Shown: positions 8,177 to 16,862, counted from the first letter of the stretch. The stretch is DNA of 48,032 nucleotides from Nostoc sp. CMAA1605 (GCF_021596505.1 NZ_PJIZ01000029.1:1-48032), one strand, 5' to 3'. Numbers and translations are program-made. Notes: generated by a model from the letters alone, not told the origin.

Positions 8177-10414
8177 CTACTGCTCAATAGCACCTAACAT
8201 TTTTAAAGAAGCTCTTTCAGCATCGTTTAAGCCTGTAGTATGGCTAATATCCATGCGTTCATAGAGGCGATCAGATTTTAGCGATCGCGATCGGCTACAA
8301 GTTTGCATATCCCACAGCTGAATCTTTTCGTCTTCACTACCACTAGCTAATAACTTGCCATCGGGACTAAAAGCTAGAGAACGAATCGCTGCTGTATGTC
8401 CCAATTTCAGAATTTCTAGACACTCACCTGTATTCACTTGCCATAACATCACAGTGGTATCAGCACCAGCACTAGCTAAAATCTGTCCGTTGGGACTAAA
8501 GGCGACTGAGTGGACTTGTTTATCATGTCCTGTCAGGGTTTGAATACATTTGCCTGTGGTGAGATTCCATAACTTCACAGTTTGATCTTCGCTACCACTG
8601 GCTAAAAGTTCCCCGTCGGGACTGAATGCGACTGACCAAATCATGTCTTGATGGTCTGTGAAAGTTGCGATACATTCTCCGGTGGTGACATCCCACAGTT
8701 TAATTTGACTGTCAGCACTACCACTGGCCAGAATATTTCCACTAGGATGAAATGCTACTGTCCACACCCAATGGCCATGTTCTTTGATTTTTTTCAGGCA
8801 CTCTCCACTAGAGATATCCCAAATGCGGATACTGCGGTCTTCGCTGCTGCTGACTAGGGTTTGCCCATCAGGACTAAACGCCACTGTCCACACCCAGTTA
8901 CCATGTCCGATCAAAGTTTGCAGACATTTGCTATGGCGAATATCAGTAATGTCCCAGAGTTTAATTGTGTTATCCGCACTACCACTGGCGAGTAGTTGCC
9001 CCTTGGGATGAAAGGCGACAGAACGAATCCGCCCTTCATGTTCTCTGAGAATGTGGCATTCTAATGTTTGTAAGTTCCATAGACCGATGCTGTAGTCATC
9101 CCTTCCACTAGCCAGGATTTGACTATTGGGACTAAATGCTACCGAATAAACATCACGGGTATAGCCTTGCAAGACTTTGAGACAATTACCTGTATTGACA
9201 TCCCACAGTCTGGCTGTTTGGTCATCACTACAACTGATCAGGGTATTACCATCAGGACTAAAAGCGATCGCCCATACCTGGCTGTTGTGACCATGTAAGC
9301 TTTTCAAGCATTCACCCCGTTGGATATGCCAAAGTTTAATTGTTCTGTCTTCACCAGAACTAGCCAAAATTTGACCATCAGGGCTAAAACGCACAGAATA
9401 AATTTTTTTAGTATGTCCCTCCCAGATTTGCTGACATTGACCTGTATTGACATCCCACAGTCTCAGGGTGAGGTCTCTACTTCCACTAGCTAGTGTTTTC
9501 CCATCGGGACTAAAAGCAACAGAATGAACATCGCGGCTATGACCATTCCAGGTTTTGAGACATCTACCTGTTTTGATATCCCACAGTTTAATTGTGTTGT
9601 CGGCACTGCCACTAGCAAGTAAACGAATATTGTGAATAGTGGGAGATGGTTGGAAAGTCACAGACCACACCCAACCATCATGACCACTGAATGTTTGCTG
9701 ACAAACACCTGTAGCAATGTCCCAGATTTTAATAGTTTGGTCTTCACCTGCACTAGCTAACAGAGAACCATCAGGACTAAAAGCTACTGAGTAAACTTTA
9801 TTGGTATGTTCTTTGAGGGTATGTAAACATTCGCCTGTGTATACATCCCAGAGTTTAACTGTATAGTCAGCACTACCACTAGCCAGGATTTTACTGTCTG
9901 GGCTAAAAGTAAAAGCCCAAACCCAAGCATGATGGCCTCTATAAATGCGAATTTGCTTGATATCGCTAGTGCGCCATAGTCTGATTTCTCCAGTGATTAA
10001 ACCCGTAGCAAAAAATTTGCCATCAGGACTAAATCTCACAGAAACGACACTAGACATGGTTTCGGTGAATACAGAGCCACTTAAATCAGTATTAGCGAAG
10101 CTGGTGTCTTTTAAGTTGACATCTTTGAGATAAGCTTGCCAGATTGTCAAACCAGAAAAGTCACGCCCACTTAAATCAATGTGAGAATCATGCGGAGATT
10201 TATCTATCTGGAGTTGTCGAAGTAGATTAATTAAATTACCAGCCGCATAACCTTTTTTTGGGGGCGATTCTTGCTGTAAATTCCTCAGAATTCGCCTTAG
10301 ATGAGATTCTAGTTCTATAGTTGTCCCAAAAGCTTTGATCAGCTTTTGTTTAACAGGCTCTAGGATCAGCCGTTCTTGTGCTTGTCGGATATAATCAAGC
10401 GATCGCACCTGCAT
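8177..10414 (-). CDS. WD40 repeat protein, C-terminal half of an NB-ARC-WD40 protein
   Basis: 745 residues. Residues 1-75 (from MQVRSLDYIRQAQERLI) are the helical linker normally found between NB-ARC and sensor domains. Residues 78-112 are pentapeptide-like (DLSGRDFSG, ANTDLSGSVF). Then come 14 WD40 repeats, which I counted by their LWD/IWD-type endings, enough for two seven-bladed propellers. Repeat 4 has an insertion (QPSPTIHNIR). The ATG overlaps the stop of the upstream NB-ARC gene (TAATG). Reading through with one extra base in the A tract at 10442-10451 gives a continuous protein (EFVNVHPLMQVRSLD), so the two genes are probably one split gene, or are coupled. The propellers would be the ligand sensor of a STAND signalling ATPase. 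Confidence 0.9.
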   Translation of the reverse strand: MQVRSLDYIRQAQERLILEPVKQKLIKAFGTTIELESHLRRILRNLQQESPPKKGYAAGNLINLLRQLQIDKSPHDSHIDLSGRDFSGLTIWQAYLKDVNLKDTSFANTDLSGSVFTETMSSVVSVRFSPDGKFFATGLITGEIRLWRTSDIKQIRIYRGHHAWVWAFTFSPDSKILASGSADYTVKLWDVYTGECLHTLKEHTNKVYSVAFSPDGSLLASAGEDQTIKIWDIATGVCQQTFSGHDGWVWSVTFQPSPTIHNIRLLASGSADNTIKLWDIKTGRCLKTWNGHSRDVHSVAFSPDGKTLASGSRDLTLRLWDVNTGQCQQIWEGHTKKIYSVRFSPDGQILASSGEDRTIKLWHIQRGECLKSLHGHNSQVWAIAFSPDGNTLISCSDDQTARLWDVNTGNCLKVLQGYTRDVYSVAFSPNSQILASGRDDYSIGLWNLQTLECHILREHEGRIRSVAFHPKGQLLASGSADNTIKLWDITDIRHSKCLQTLIGHGNWVWTVAFSPDGQTLVSSSEDRSIRIWDISSGECLKKIKEHGHWVWTVAFHPSGNILASGSADSQIKLWDVTTGECIATFTDHQDMIWSVAFSPDGELLASGSEDQTVKLWNLTTGKCIQTLTGHDKQVHSVAFSPNGQILASAGADTTVMLWQVNTGECLEILKLGHTAAIRSLAFSPDGKLLASGSEDEKIQLWDMQTCSRSRSLKSDRLYERMDISHTTGLNDAERASLKMLGAIEQ

Positions 10415-11799
10415 TAAAGGGTGGACATTAACAAACTCCGGTTTTTTTTTTCGCTTAAGTCAGAAGTGAACTGTTCAATGTAACGTTTAGTGACATATTC
10501 CATTACTACAGATTGTTGGCGGAATCTGCTGGCGTTTGCTTCTTTTTCAATGAGCGATCGCCGTAATAATGATTCCACAACTTCTAGAATATTAGAATCT
10601 GCATCTGTGTTTCTTAAATCATTTTTTAGTTGTGCCAGAGAGACGTATTCTCGATGTATTGCTAGCCGATACATCACTTGTTTTTCTAAATCTGACAAGC
10701 GTTTAAATTGCGTATCTAGCAGAATCCGAATATCTCCGTAAACAGCATTTGATTCTTCAATTTCTTTGATAAATTCCGTAAGATTATTGCTAAATAAGTC
10801 ATAAACTGTAGTAGCAACTATCTTTAACGCTAAAGGATTACCAGAATATTTTGTGACTAATTGTACCAATTGTTCATCAGTACAATTGCATCCTTTGTCT
10901 AGCATAATCTCCCTAGCTTCTGCTAAATCTAGACTAGATAATTGCAGAACTTTAACTGGCAGATTTTTACCTTCTAGGGCAGCTACTTCTTTGGGTTTTT
11001 CCCGACTAGTTAATAGTAAGCAACTTTTATGTGATGCTTCTGCCACCTTCTTAAACAAGTAGCCGTAATTTTCATAGCCAGGTTCATATTCACCTGCCCA
11101 TTCTTGAGTTTTCCCTTCACCACTACGTAGGACTGATTCGACATTATCTAAAATAATTAGATATCGATGTTTTCTTAAAAACTCAATCAGTAAAACTATT
11201 TTGTCATTTTCGCTAACTTTTGCATAATCTTCCGCATCAATAGGCAATAATCGCAAAATTTGGGTGAGAATCTCCTCTAATGGTGGAGCATTGCGGAGCG
11301 ATCGCCAAATCAGATAGTCAAATTCTGGTTGGACTTGTTTGGCAATCTTCGCTGCTATCACAGTTTTACCAATTCCACCCATACCCAATATTGCTACCAA
11401 TCGACATCTGAGGGCATCATCTCCAACTATCCATTCCTCTAATTCGTGGATTTCTCTATCTCGACCACGAAAACCTTCTACATCAACCGCTTCCCCCCAG
11501 TCTTCTTGGGAAGATATAACATTTTTATCAATGCCTTGATACTGAGCATATAGCTTTTCTTTGAGGTTCTGAATTTTTTTATTACCACCTCCTTCTATAC
11601 CTAATTTGCGGTAACTTTCTCCCAATCTTTTTCTGACTGCGGGTTGCGAAATATTCAGTTTTTCGGCAATTTCTGCACCAGATTCCCCTTTTAATGCCAG
11701 TATTAAAGCATCTAACTCTGTTGAGGTTACACCATGTTGATTGGCAACTCCTCTGATGAAATCATCAGGCAACAGAGGCATATTAGTTGCGCTCTTCAT
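10414..11799 (-). CDS. STAND-type NB-ARC ATPase with N-terminal HTH
   Basis: 461 residues. Residues about 24-70 form a helix-turn-helix (GAEIAEKLNISQPAVRKRLG). NB-ARC follows: P-loop GMGGIGKT (139-146), Walker B LIILDNVE (Asp218), sensor LLLTSRE (261-267), and the GNPLALK (GLPL-type) motif. The C-terminal part resembles the winged helix of NB-ARC proteins. The last 13 residues (after SEKK) are out of frame relative to the family. A one-base expansion of the ten-A tract at 10442-10451 would fuse this protein to the WD40 ORF and give about 1,200 residues, the normal architecture in filamentous cyanobacteria. Such proteins are candidates for signal-sensing or anti-phage NLR-like switches; the ligand is unknown. 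Confidence 0.88.
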   Translation of the reverse strand: MKSATNMPLLPDDFIRGVANQHGVTSTELDALILALKGESGAEIAEKLNISQPAVRKRLGESYRKLGIEGGGNKKIQNLKEKLYAQYQGIDKNVISSQEDWGEAVDVEGFRGRDREIHELEEWIVGDDALRCRLVAILGMGGIGKTVIAAKIAKQVQPEFDYLIWRSLRNAPPLEEILTQILRLLPIDAEDYAKVSENDKIVLLIEFLRKHRYLIILDNVESVLRSGEGKTQEWAGEYEPGYENYGYLFKKVAEASHKSCLLLTSREKPKEVAALEGKNLPVKVLQLSSLDLAEAREIMLDKGCNCTDEQLVQLVTKYSGNPLALKIVATTVYDLFSNNLTEFIKEIEESNAVYGDIRILLDTQFKRLSDLEKQVMYRLAIHREYVSLAQLKNDLRNTDADSNILEVVESLLRRSLIEKEANASRFRQQSVVMEYVTKRYIEQFTSDLSEKKNRSLLMSTL

Positions 11800-12378
11800 C
11801 TCATTTCAACTCCACAGTTATATTTAAATTATCAGTATGTGAGAATATTTTGTTATAGCATGACTTGCAAGTCTAGATAAAGAGTAATATTTTGCTTTTT
11901 TCCAGACTTCACAGTAACTACACAATTGTATTACTAGTTGCTAGTTGATGTTGTTTCAGCTTCTATCAAATTGTTTTTTCTACCTGAAGAACAAAAATAG
12001 GTCTAAGGTGTGTCATCGATTAGCTTTAGATTCCTTATCAGTATTAACTTCTGGGCTTTAGGCTTACACTCAGTGATAATTGCTGAAATTCTTGCCATGA
12101 GAGCAGTTCATCTTTAATTGATGACAGATCCTAGTTATGTCCCGAACAATCGGCTGATTAAAAGGTTTTTGTATAAAAGCTTACTTTTAGTATAGCTAGC
12201 TATATTTAAGTGAGAGAAAAAGTATATCTTTTGTTACAAAACCTAACGTTATTAAAGAAATATTTCCATTAAGTGCTTGCTTTTTCAGAATCAATGCGTG
12301 TATCTTATAGCTATGTATCTTTATGTGAGATATACATATAAGTTTCAAACTCAACAGCAACTTTAGGGAGCAACTATC
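11800..12378. other. Intergenic region, divergent promoters
   Basis: 579 AT-rich bases between the NB-ARC gene and the 133-residue gene. No ORF of note, RNA gene or clear tandem repeat was seen. A good Shine-Dalgarno (AGGGAG) lies at its right end. Promoters for both directions must be here but I could not assign them. Confidence 0.4.
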
Positions 12379-12780
12379 ATGACCAACTTCTCACGGATGT
12401 CAGACTTTATCAGAAATTCCAACTCCATCTCAACCGTCTTAAAGATAGCAGAACAATCTCCAGAAGTATTGCGTACGTTCAAACTGCAAGAAAGAGGTAG
12501 TCCAGAAATGTTAGCCAATCCCAATTGGTTGTATGAAGTTGAGTTACCAGCAGTGTTTTCACATATAAGTCTTTTGCTGATTGAAACTTTATCAGAAACT
12601 CAACATGGTCAACTACTTATCTCTAGCAAAGATGCTAACCATGAAACGATTATCGAATTGAGTGGTCATATCAGTCACCGCCATAAATTGAGCCGCAAAC
12701 AGCTACAAGAAATGCAAAAATTACATGATTACATTCTTGACGCTTGGATAAATTGTAGACATTTCTACAATCGCAAATAA
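12379..12780 (+). CDS. Hypothetical protein, 133 residues
   Basis: I do not recognise a named family. The protein is soluble, with helix-rich ends and no signal peptide or membrane segment. It contains an amphipathic stretch (VELPAVFSHISLLLIETLSE) and a His/Lys-rich helical region (SGHISHRHKLSRKQLQEMQK). The start is well supported by AGGGAG eight bases upstream of the ATG. It is followed 120 bases later by a terminator-like hairpin, then by two small membrane-type proteins on the same strand. Confidence 0.7.
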   Translation: MTNFSRMSDFIRNSNSISTVLKIAEQSPEVLRTFKLQERGSPEMLANPNWLYEVELPAVFSHISLLLIETLSETQHGQLLISSKDANHETIIELSGHISHRHKLSRKQLQEMQKLHDYILDAWINCRHFYNRK

Positions 12781-12900
12781 TGCACTACAGACCCACAGCT
12801 ATCGACAGGTTGAGAAAACTAATAGCTAGTTGAGGTGAGCAACACAACTAAATATTTGATTTTCTGAAGACATTTGGCTTTTGATAAATGAGAAGTTTAC

Positions 12901-12940
12901 AAGCCGGACGTGTAATTTAATTACATTGCCCGGCTTTTTG
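12901..12940 (+). terminator. Terminator or attenuator hairpin in front of a small membrane protein gene
   Basis: AAGCCGG (12901-12907) pairs with CCGGCTT, and TGTAATT pairs with AATTACA inside it; the outer stem runs into TTTTTG. It lies 120 bases after the 133-residue gene but only about 33 bases before the next ATG (12973). A separate promoter between hairpin and gene is therefore unlikely, and read-through or attenuation is plausible. Confidence 0.75.
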
Positions 12941-12972
12941 TTTAGCTTTATTTGATACCAGAGGAAATCCTT

Positions 12973-13278
12973 ATGAACAGTAACAACAATCGCGAAAGTT
13001 CTCTTGTTCATCTCCCTACAGAAAACAGACAAAAAACTATGAAAAAAAATCTCCAAGACAAGCAAAATCCACTGTTAATTTTGACTGGTACGGGACTGAA
13101 ATATTTTGTATTAACTTTAGCTGGTTTTGCGATCGCTATAGTTGTGTTTCAAGTTTTCGGAGCATCCGCACTCACCGAAATCTTGTTATCTGGTGCTGTT
13201 TGGATATGGTTCCTACGGGTTGCAGCTTTGCTATTTTCATTATTTGCGGTTGGCATGATTGTTGAGTCTTGGCGTTGA
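12973..13278 (+). CDS. Small membrane protein, two transmembrane helices
   Basis: 101 residues from the ATG at 12973, chosen over an in-frame ATG 21 bases upstream because GAGGAAAT lies about eight bases before it. The first 40 residues are polar (Asn- and Lys-rich, cytosolic). Two hydrophobic helices follow (YFVLTLAGFAIAIVVFQVFG and FLRVAALLFSLFAVGMIV), joined by a short loop with AVWIW. No family is recognised. It lies directly after a terminator-like hairpin in the leader. Confidence 0.72.
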   Translation: MNSNNNRESSLVHLPTENRQKTMKKNLQDKQNPLLILTGTGLKYFVLTLAGFAIAIVVFQVFGASALTEILLSGAVWIWFLRVAALLFSLFAVGMIVESWR

Positions 13279-13361
13279 TGTAGATTTTTAGTGCAGCTTC
13301 AGATATTGCCTTTGGTTTAAGCTAATCAGCCAAAGGTTTCTCATTACTAGGAGGTCGTATT

Positions 13362-13547
13362 ATGTCAGATCCAAATAAAGAAATAAAAGGTGAAGCACTT
13401 TCGCCAATTTTGGTCATACTAGTTGCAGGCTCAATATCTTTAGCAATTGTCAATAAAGATAATCATCCTGCTTATTTCGATATTGTAAAAATAGCTATGC
13501 TATACAGTTTAGGTTCTCACAAATCCAAGAGTCAACCAAAAGAGTAA
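13362..13547 (+). CDS. Small hypothetical protein with one hydrophobic segment
   Basis: 61 residues with a strong Shine-Dalgarno (AGGAGG) before the ATG. It has one hydrophobic stretch (ILVILVAGSISLAIV) followed by a basic tail (SHKSKSQPKE). A weak hairpin (CCTTTGG 13309-13315 / CCAAAGG 13330-13336) lies in the leader. It is probably in one transcript with the preceding two-helix membrane protein, 83 bases upstream. No family is recognised. Confidence 0.65.
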   Translation: MSDPNKEIKGEALSPILVILVAGSISLAIVNKDNHPAYFDIVKIAMLYSLGSHKSKSQPKE

Positions 13548-13615
13548 GCCAGACACAATCGATTTCCAAATCAAGACAGATATTATCATTGTGTATGCAA
13601 AGGGACAAGGAGCAA

Positions 13616-13657
13616 GGAAAAAATAGACAATAAATCTAAATTATTGTCTATTTTTCC
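13616..13657 (+). terminator. Terminator after the small membrane protein genes
   Basis: A long perfect stem, with AATAGACAATAA pairing with TTATTGTCTATT around a seven-base loop, ends in TTTTTCCC. It sits about 70 bases after the stop at 13547. Confidence 0.85.
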
Positions 13658-13682
13658 CTAAAACCAATTCCTAATTTGCAAT

Positions 13683-13707
13683 AAAAAAAGGTGGGTATTA
13701 TCCCACC
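13683..13707 (-). terminator. Terminator of the 170-residue minus-strand gene
   Basis: Stem GGTGGG / CCCACC with a six-base loop. On the minus strand it is followed by seven T. It lies 23 bases downstream of the stop codon at 13730. Confidence 0.88.
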
Positions 13708-13729
13708 ATGTTATTACTGAACTCTAAAC

Positions 13730-14239
13730 TTATTTGCGGCTACCCAGCCACTTAGCAGCTGCAATCCCAATAATTCCTGCAACTACGGGATTGCTAAGGA
13801 ATTTGATAATCCCTGGTTGTTCTGCTAGAACTTCCCGGAAAATGTCGGGGTGGTTGTGGTAGGCGAAGGATGCAAGTCTGCTGACATCATCAGCATTCAT
13901 ACGGCTGGCGTGGTGTGTCGAAAGTCCTAACTGCTGTTCTAGGTGGCGTTCGTCTAAACCCCTTTGCTTGAAATGCTTGAAAAAAGCGCGCGCTACATCA
14001 TCACGTTCATTGGGTTTAATTTGGGCGATCGCTTTTTGTAATTCCGGTTCCATTTGGCTAGGGGGAATCCGTTCTGGCTGTAAGGAACGATTGAACAAAT
14101 TACGACGTTGATCTGGTGTTGTTCTTTGTGCAAAATCGTCAAAGTTTTCGTATTGAGTCTCGTTATCACCTAAAGACTCAACATCGCCTCCAGCCAAATC
14201 TTGCATGATTTGTCTTCTATATTCTTCGCTGCTAGTCAC
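13730..14239 (-). CDS. Conserved hypothetical protein, 170 residues, C-terminal hydrophobic helix
   Basis: I take the GTG at 14239 as start because AAGGAG lies nine bases upstream. The upstream in-frame start would translate a heptamer repeat (PNPSPQSF), and an ATG directly touching AAGGAG has no spacing. The middle is acidic and helical (NFDDFAQRTTPDQRRNLFNR; NERDDVARAFFKHFKQRGLD), and the C-terminus has a Gly/Ala-rich hydrophobic helix (VVAGIIGIAAAKWLG). It resembles small cyanobacterial stress proteins but I cannot name the family. A clear terminator follows. Confidence 0.75.
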   Translation of the reverse strand: MTSSEEYRRQIMQDLAGGDVESLGDNETQYENFDDFAQRTTPDQRRNLFNRSLQPERIPPSQMEPELQKAIAQIKPNERDDVARAFFKHFKQRGLDERHLEQQLGLSTHHASRMNADDVSRLASFAYHNHPDIFREVLAEQPGIIKFLSNPVVAGIIGIAAAKWLGSRK

Positions 14240-14329
14240 TTTTCTCATCTCCTTATGAAAGGATTGGGGACTGGGATTGGGATGTAAAAAAGAGTTGCTA
14301 TACTTCACACTCTTTTCCCTGTAACCTCT

Positions 14330-14770
14330 TTAGCTATACTGAATTTGATTTGTTTGGCTATTGTATTTGGCAGTCAAAATCAACTTCTTATCAGGGCCGT
14401 AAACTAAAACAGTGAGATTTTGATCAGGGAAATTTTTCCGAAAACCTTGTGCTAAAGATTTAGCTAAAGGTTTCACTTCGTTAGGACGCACTTGAGGAGA
14501 AATGACAACACCTAGTTTATTGTTGTCACGTACATAAGCATCTTGAACTAATCCTTTAGATGTTTGTACAACCCAATTACCAAAAGTTTGTCCTGTTGGG
14601 GTGTTACCTCTTTCTAATTCTGAGTAGGTGACATTTCTACCAATGGCTGGTTGTGTTGTAGTGCGATCGCTTTGCGTTATTGTTCCACCAGCACAAGCTG
14701 TAGTTATCATCAACACTGCAATTAAAACAAAAGTCGTTAAAATTTTGCGACTCTGTTTTATTAAATTCAT
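14330..14770 (-). CDS. Small lipoprotein of unknown function
   Basis: 146 residues, strong Shine-Dalgarno (AGGAGG). The signal peptide (LTTFVLIAVLMITTAC) ends in a plausible lipobox at about Cys26, then a Thr/Gln-rich linker and an alpha/beta domain (TFGNWVVQTSKGLVQDAYVR; NLTVLVYGPDKKLILTAKYN). No enzyme motif is visible. It is upstream of and codirectional with the 170-residue gene, with 90 bases between them. Confidence 0.78.
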   Translation of the reverse strand: MNLIKQSRKILTTFVLIAVLMITTACAGGTITQSDRTTTQPAIGRNVTYSELERGNTPTGQTFGNWVVQTSKGLVQDAYVRDNNKLGVVISPQVRPNEVKPLAKSLAQGFRKNFPDQNLTVLVYGPDKKLILTAKYNSQTNQIQYS

Positions 14771-14999
14771 ATTTTTTCCTCCTGTTATTTTTTCAGCTAT
14801 ATATCTTCAGTTTAAAAAGCTGAAATAATTAATGTTTTTATAAAATGTTGATCAAATACTAGAAATACGACTTGATTATTGAAATTATTTACGTATGTAG
14901 GGAACAGGGAACACAAAAAAAGTCTACAGAGGCGTAATGAACTCTTTGAGAATCAAACGTGATTTTTGTATATTTCTTTGCTTCTGATAGTTGATAAAT

Positions 15000-15125
15000 G
15001 TAGAGATATGATACCAATTTAGGCTGAATGGTGTTATCTATTTTGAGATTCTGGAGTAGTTTATAAATCTAGACTTTTAACCCAAAATCCCAAATCCAAA
15101 ATTGGTATGAAATTCATATCTCTAC
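15000..15125. repeat. 126-bp palindromic MITE-like element
   Basis: The left end TGTAGAGATATGA + TACCAATTT matches the right end in inverted orientation, except for a seven-base insertion in the right arm. No coding capacity. It lies in the 415-bp gap between the lipoprotein gene and the CsbD gene. The same ATACCAATT core bounds the nested element at 19244-19531. Confidence 0.85.
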
Positions 15126-15185
15126 AGTCACTACTATATTCCTACCAAGCCATGAAAGCCTAAAATCACCCAACAGACAATTACC

Positions 15186-15368
15186 TTAATCAAGCTTTTT
15201 CTTAACCTCGTCTTTAACATTTTCCACAGTGTGACGAACTTTACTTTCAGCTTGTTTGGCTTTACCTTCAGCTTGATCTTGAGGATCGCCAGTTACGTTT
15301 CCTAAAGCTTCTTGGGCTTTACCTTCAATATTTTTAGCTGTGGCTTTTGCCTTGTCTTCTAAACTCAT
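15186..15368 (-). CDS. CsbD family stress protein (copy 1)
   Basis: 60 residues, the normal size of CsbD-like proteins. The signature is AKNIEGKAQEALGNVTGDP followed by DQAEGKAKQAESKVRHTVEN, a highly charged, Ala/Lys/Gln-rich helical protein without Cys or Trp. A Shine-Dalgarno (AGGAG) precedes the ATG. The family is induced by general stress in many bacteria, but its molecular role is unknown. A close paralogue lies 74 bases upstream on the same strand. Confidence 0.93.
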   Translation of the reverse strand: MSLEDKAKATAKNIEGKAQEALGNVTGDPQDQAEGKAKQAESKVRHTVENVKDEVKKKLD

Positions 15369-15442
15369 AATACACTCCTAAATTAGTGTGATGTGGAATT
15401 GTTTCTCAAGCAATAAAGAAAATTTGAGATTAGTTGATTAAT

Positions 15443-15625
15443 CTATGCAAGATTTTTTTTCACTTCATCTTTGATATTTTCGATGGTGTGACGAACTTGG
15501 CTTTCAGCTTGCTTGGCTTGTCCTTCAGCTTGGTCTTGAGGATTACCAGTAATGTTTCCTATTGCCTCTTGAACTTTGCCTTCGATATTTTTAGCAGTCG
15601 CTTTTGCTCTTTCTTCTAAATTCAT
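15443..15625 (-). CDS. CsbD family stress protein (copy 2)
   Basis: 60 residues, alignable end to end without gaps to the neighbouring copy (AKNIEGKVQEAIGNITGNP, DQAEGQAKQAESQVRHTIEN), a recent-looking tandem duplication. AGGAG precedes the ATG. Transcription runs from this copy into the other, with 74 bases between them, so one transcript is likely. Confidence 0.93.
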   Translation of the reverse strand: MNLEERAKATAKNIEGKVQEAIGNITGNPQDQAEGQAKQAESQVRHTIENIKDEVKKNLA

Positions 15626-16120
15626 GTTTCACTCCTACAATTACCTAAAAAGTATTTTTTCCAAGCAATTACTATGAATTGACCTGATGTTGTTTGCCTT
15701 CAACAATATATAATTTAGCTTTGTAAATTCCTCAAATCTTCCACCACTAGATATATTATTCATCTATGCACAAAGACATAATGAGGTAGATTTTGTAGAT
15801 AACGGCTAGCAATTATATAAAATAAAATATGACTATACAATTTACTGATGCCATGTAACAATCAAATGCTGGTCTTCTTAAGCGATCGCCCAGTCATAAA
15901 GATGATTTTCTCGTATACACTATTGACTATTGATGCAAAATCAATAAGCTGCCATCTTCAAAATCCAATTACTCAGTTAATATATTATATGAACTCATAT
16001 AGCCACTAAATTCGATTATTGAAAAAAACAGTACACCTCTATTGCCTATTCCTTACTTAATACTGCAACTTTATCAAATCCGATTTCTATATAAACTTGA
16101 TATCATCCATACAAACAAAT
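15626..16120. other. Intergenic, AT-rich
   Basis: About 500 AT-rich bases upstream of the CsbD pair; the CsbD promoter should be here. One HIP1 octamer at about 15882. No ORF or RNA gene seen. Confidence 0.4.
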
Positions 16121-16154
16121 CAAAAACCCAGTTCCTTAATAGAAGTAACTGGGT
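16121..16154 (-). terminator. Terminator of the G-x-R-P repeat gene
   Basis: ACCCAGTT pairs with AACTGGGT. On the minus strand the hairpin is followed by TTTTTG. It lies about 40 bases after the stop at 16196. Confidence 0.88.
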
Positions 16155-16195
16155 CAATAATAGATTGATTATAATTAACGAGATTCTCTGTTTCT

Positions 16196-16684
16196 CTAGT
16201 CTATAAAACCCATCAGATTCTCAGAATCATCAATATCATTGGAAGCCACAGGACGATTACCCATCACAGAATAGCTGCTGGAAATGACTAGCGCACTAGA
16301 AGAAATGGGACGAACTCCTGACAAATTAATACTGTCAACAACTTGAATTGTATTAGCAGCGATAGGACGAATTCCCATCACATTCATTGTTTCAACAACT
16401 TCCAAATGACTAACTCCTATGGGACGTAACCCAGCACTTGAAAATGTGTGAGATACTTCTAAATCACTACTAGTAATGGGACGATCGCCTGCAACGGCTA
16501 ATTTCCCTACCACCTCTTGTTTATTGGACTTTTCTATCTCCACTGGCAGATTAGCACCTTTTTCGACTTGTTCTTGATTCGAGCTATGACCTTGGTTATT
16601 TTCAACTTCCACCGTTGTTTCTCCTTTAAGTTTGGCACGTCTTTGCCGAGGGCTGACCGTTTTGCCATTACTGCTGATGGTCAT
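16196..16684 (-). CDS. Protein with five 19-residue GxRPI repeats
   Basis: 162 residues. The first 65 are basic or polar and probably disordered (SPRQRRAKLKGETTVEV). The rest is a tandem repeat with a strict period of 19: AGDRPITSSDLEVSHTFSS, AGLRPIGVSHLEVVETMNV, MGIRPIAANTIQVVDSINL, SGVRPISSSALVISSSYSV, and a partial fifth (MGNRPVASNDI). The conserved core is G-x-R-P-I, then alternating hydrophobic residues, as in a short beta-solenoid or beta-hairpin repeat. GAGG precedes the ATG. It has no signal peptide or membrane segment. I do not recognise the family. Confidence 0.82.
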   Translation of the reverse strand: MTISSNGKTVSPRQRRAKLKGETTVEVENNQGHSSNQEQVEKGANLPVEIEKSNKQEVVGKLAVAGDRPITSSDLEVSHTFSSAGLRPIGVSHLEVVETMNVMGIRPIAANTIQVVDSINLSGVRPISSSALVISSSYSVMGNRPVASNDIDDSENLMGFID

Positions 16685-16862
16685 AACTAGACACCTCTGG
16701 TTTCTTAACTTGACTTTACAATATTTAAGGAAAGCTTAGAATATTTCCTATATAAGAGAGTTTAACCTTAAATAACCTTGCATAGATATAAGTATCTTCA
16801 AAACTGATACATAAGTAAATTTAAACTGCGAATTTTTGTAAAATAAAATTGCTGATTGAGAA

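Noticed and set aside
11900..11960. Possible NtcA-type site near GTAACTACACAATTGTATTAC-like sequence
   Set aside because: The spacing does not give GTA-N8-TAC, and the symmetry is only partial.
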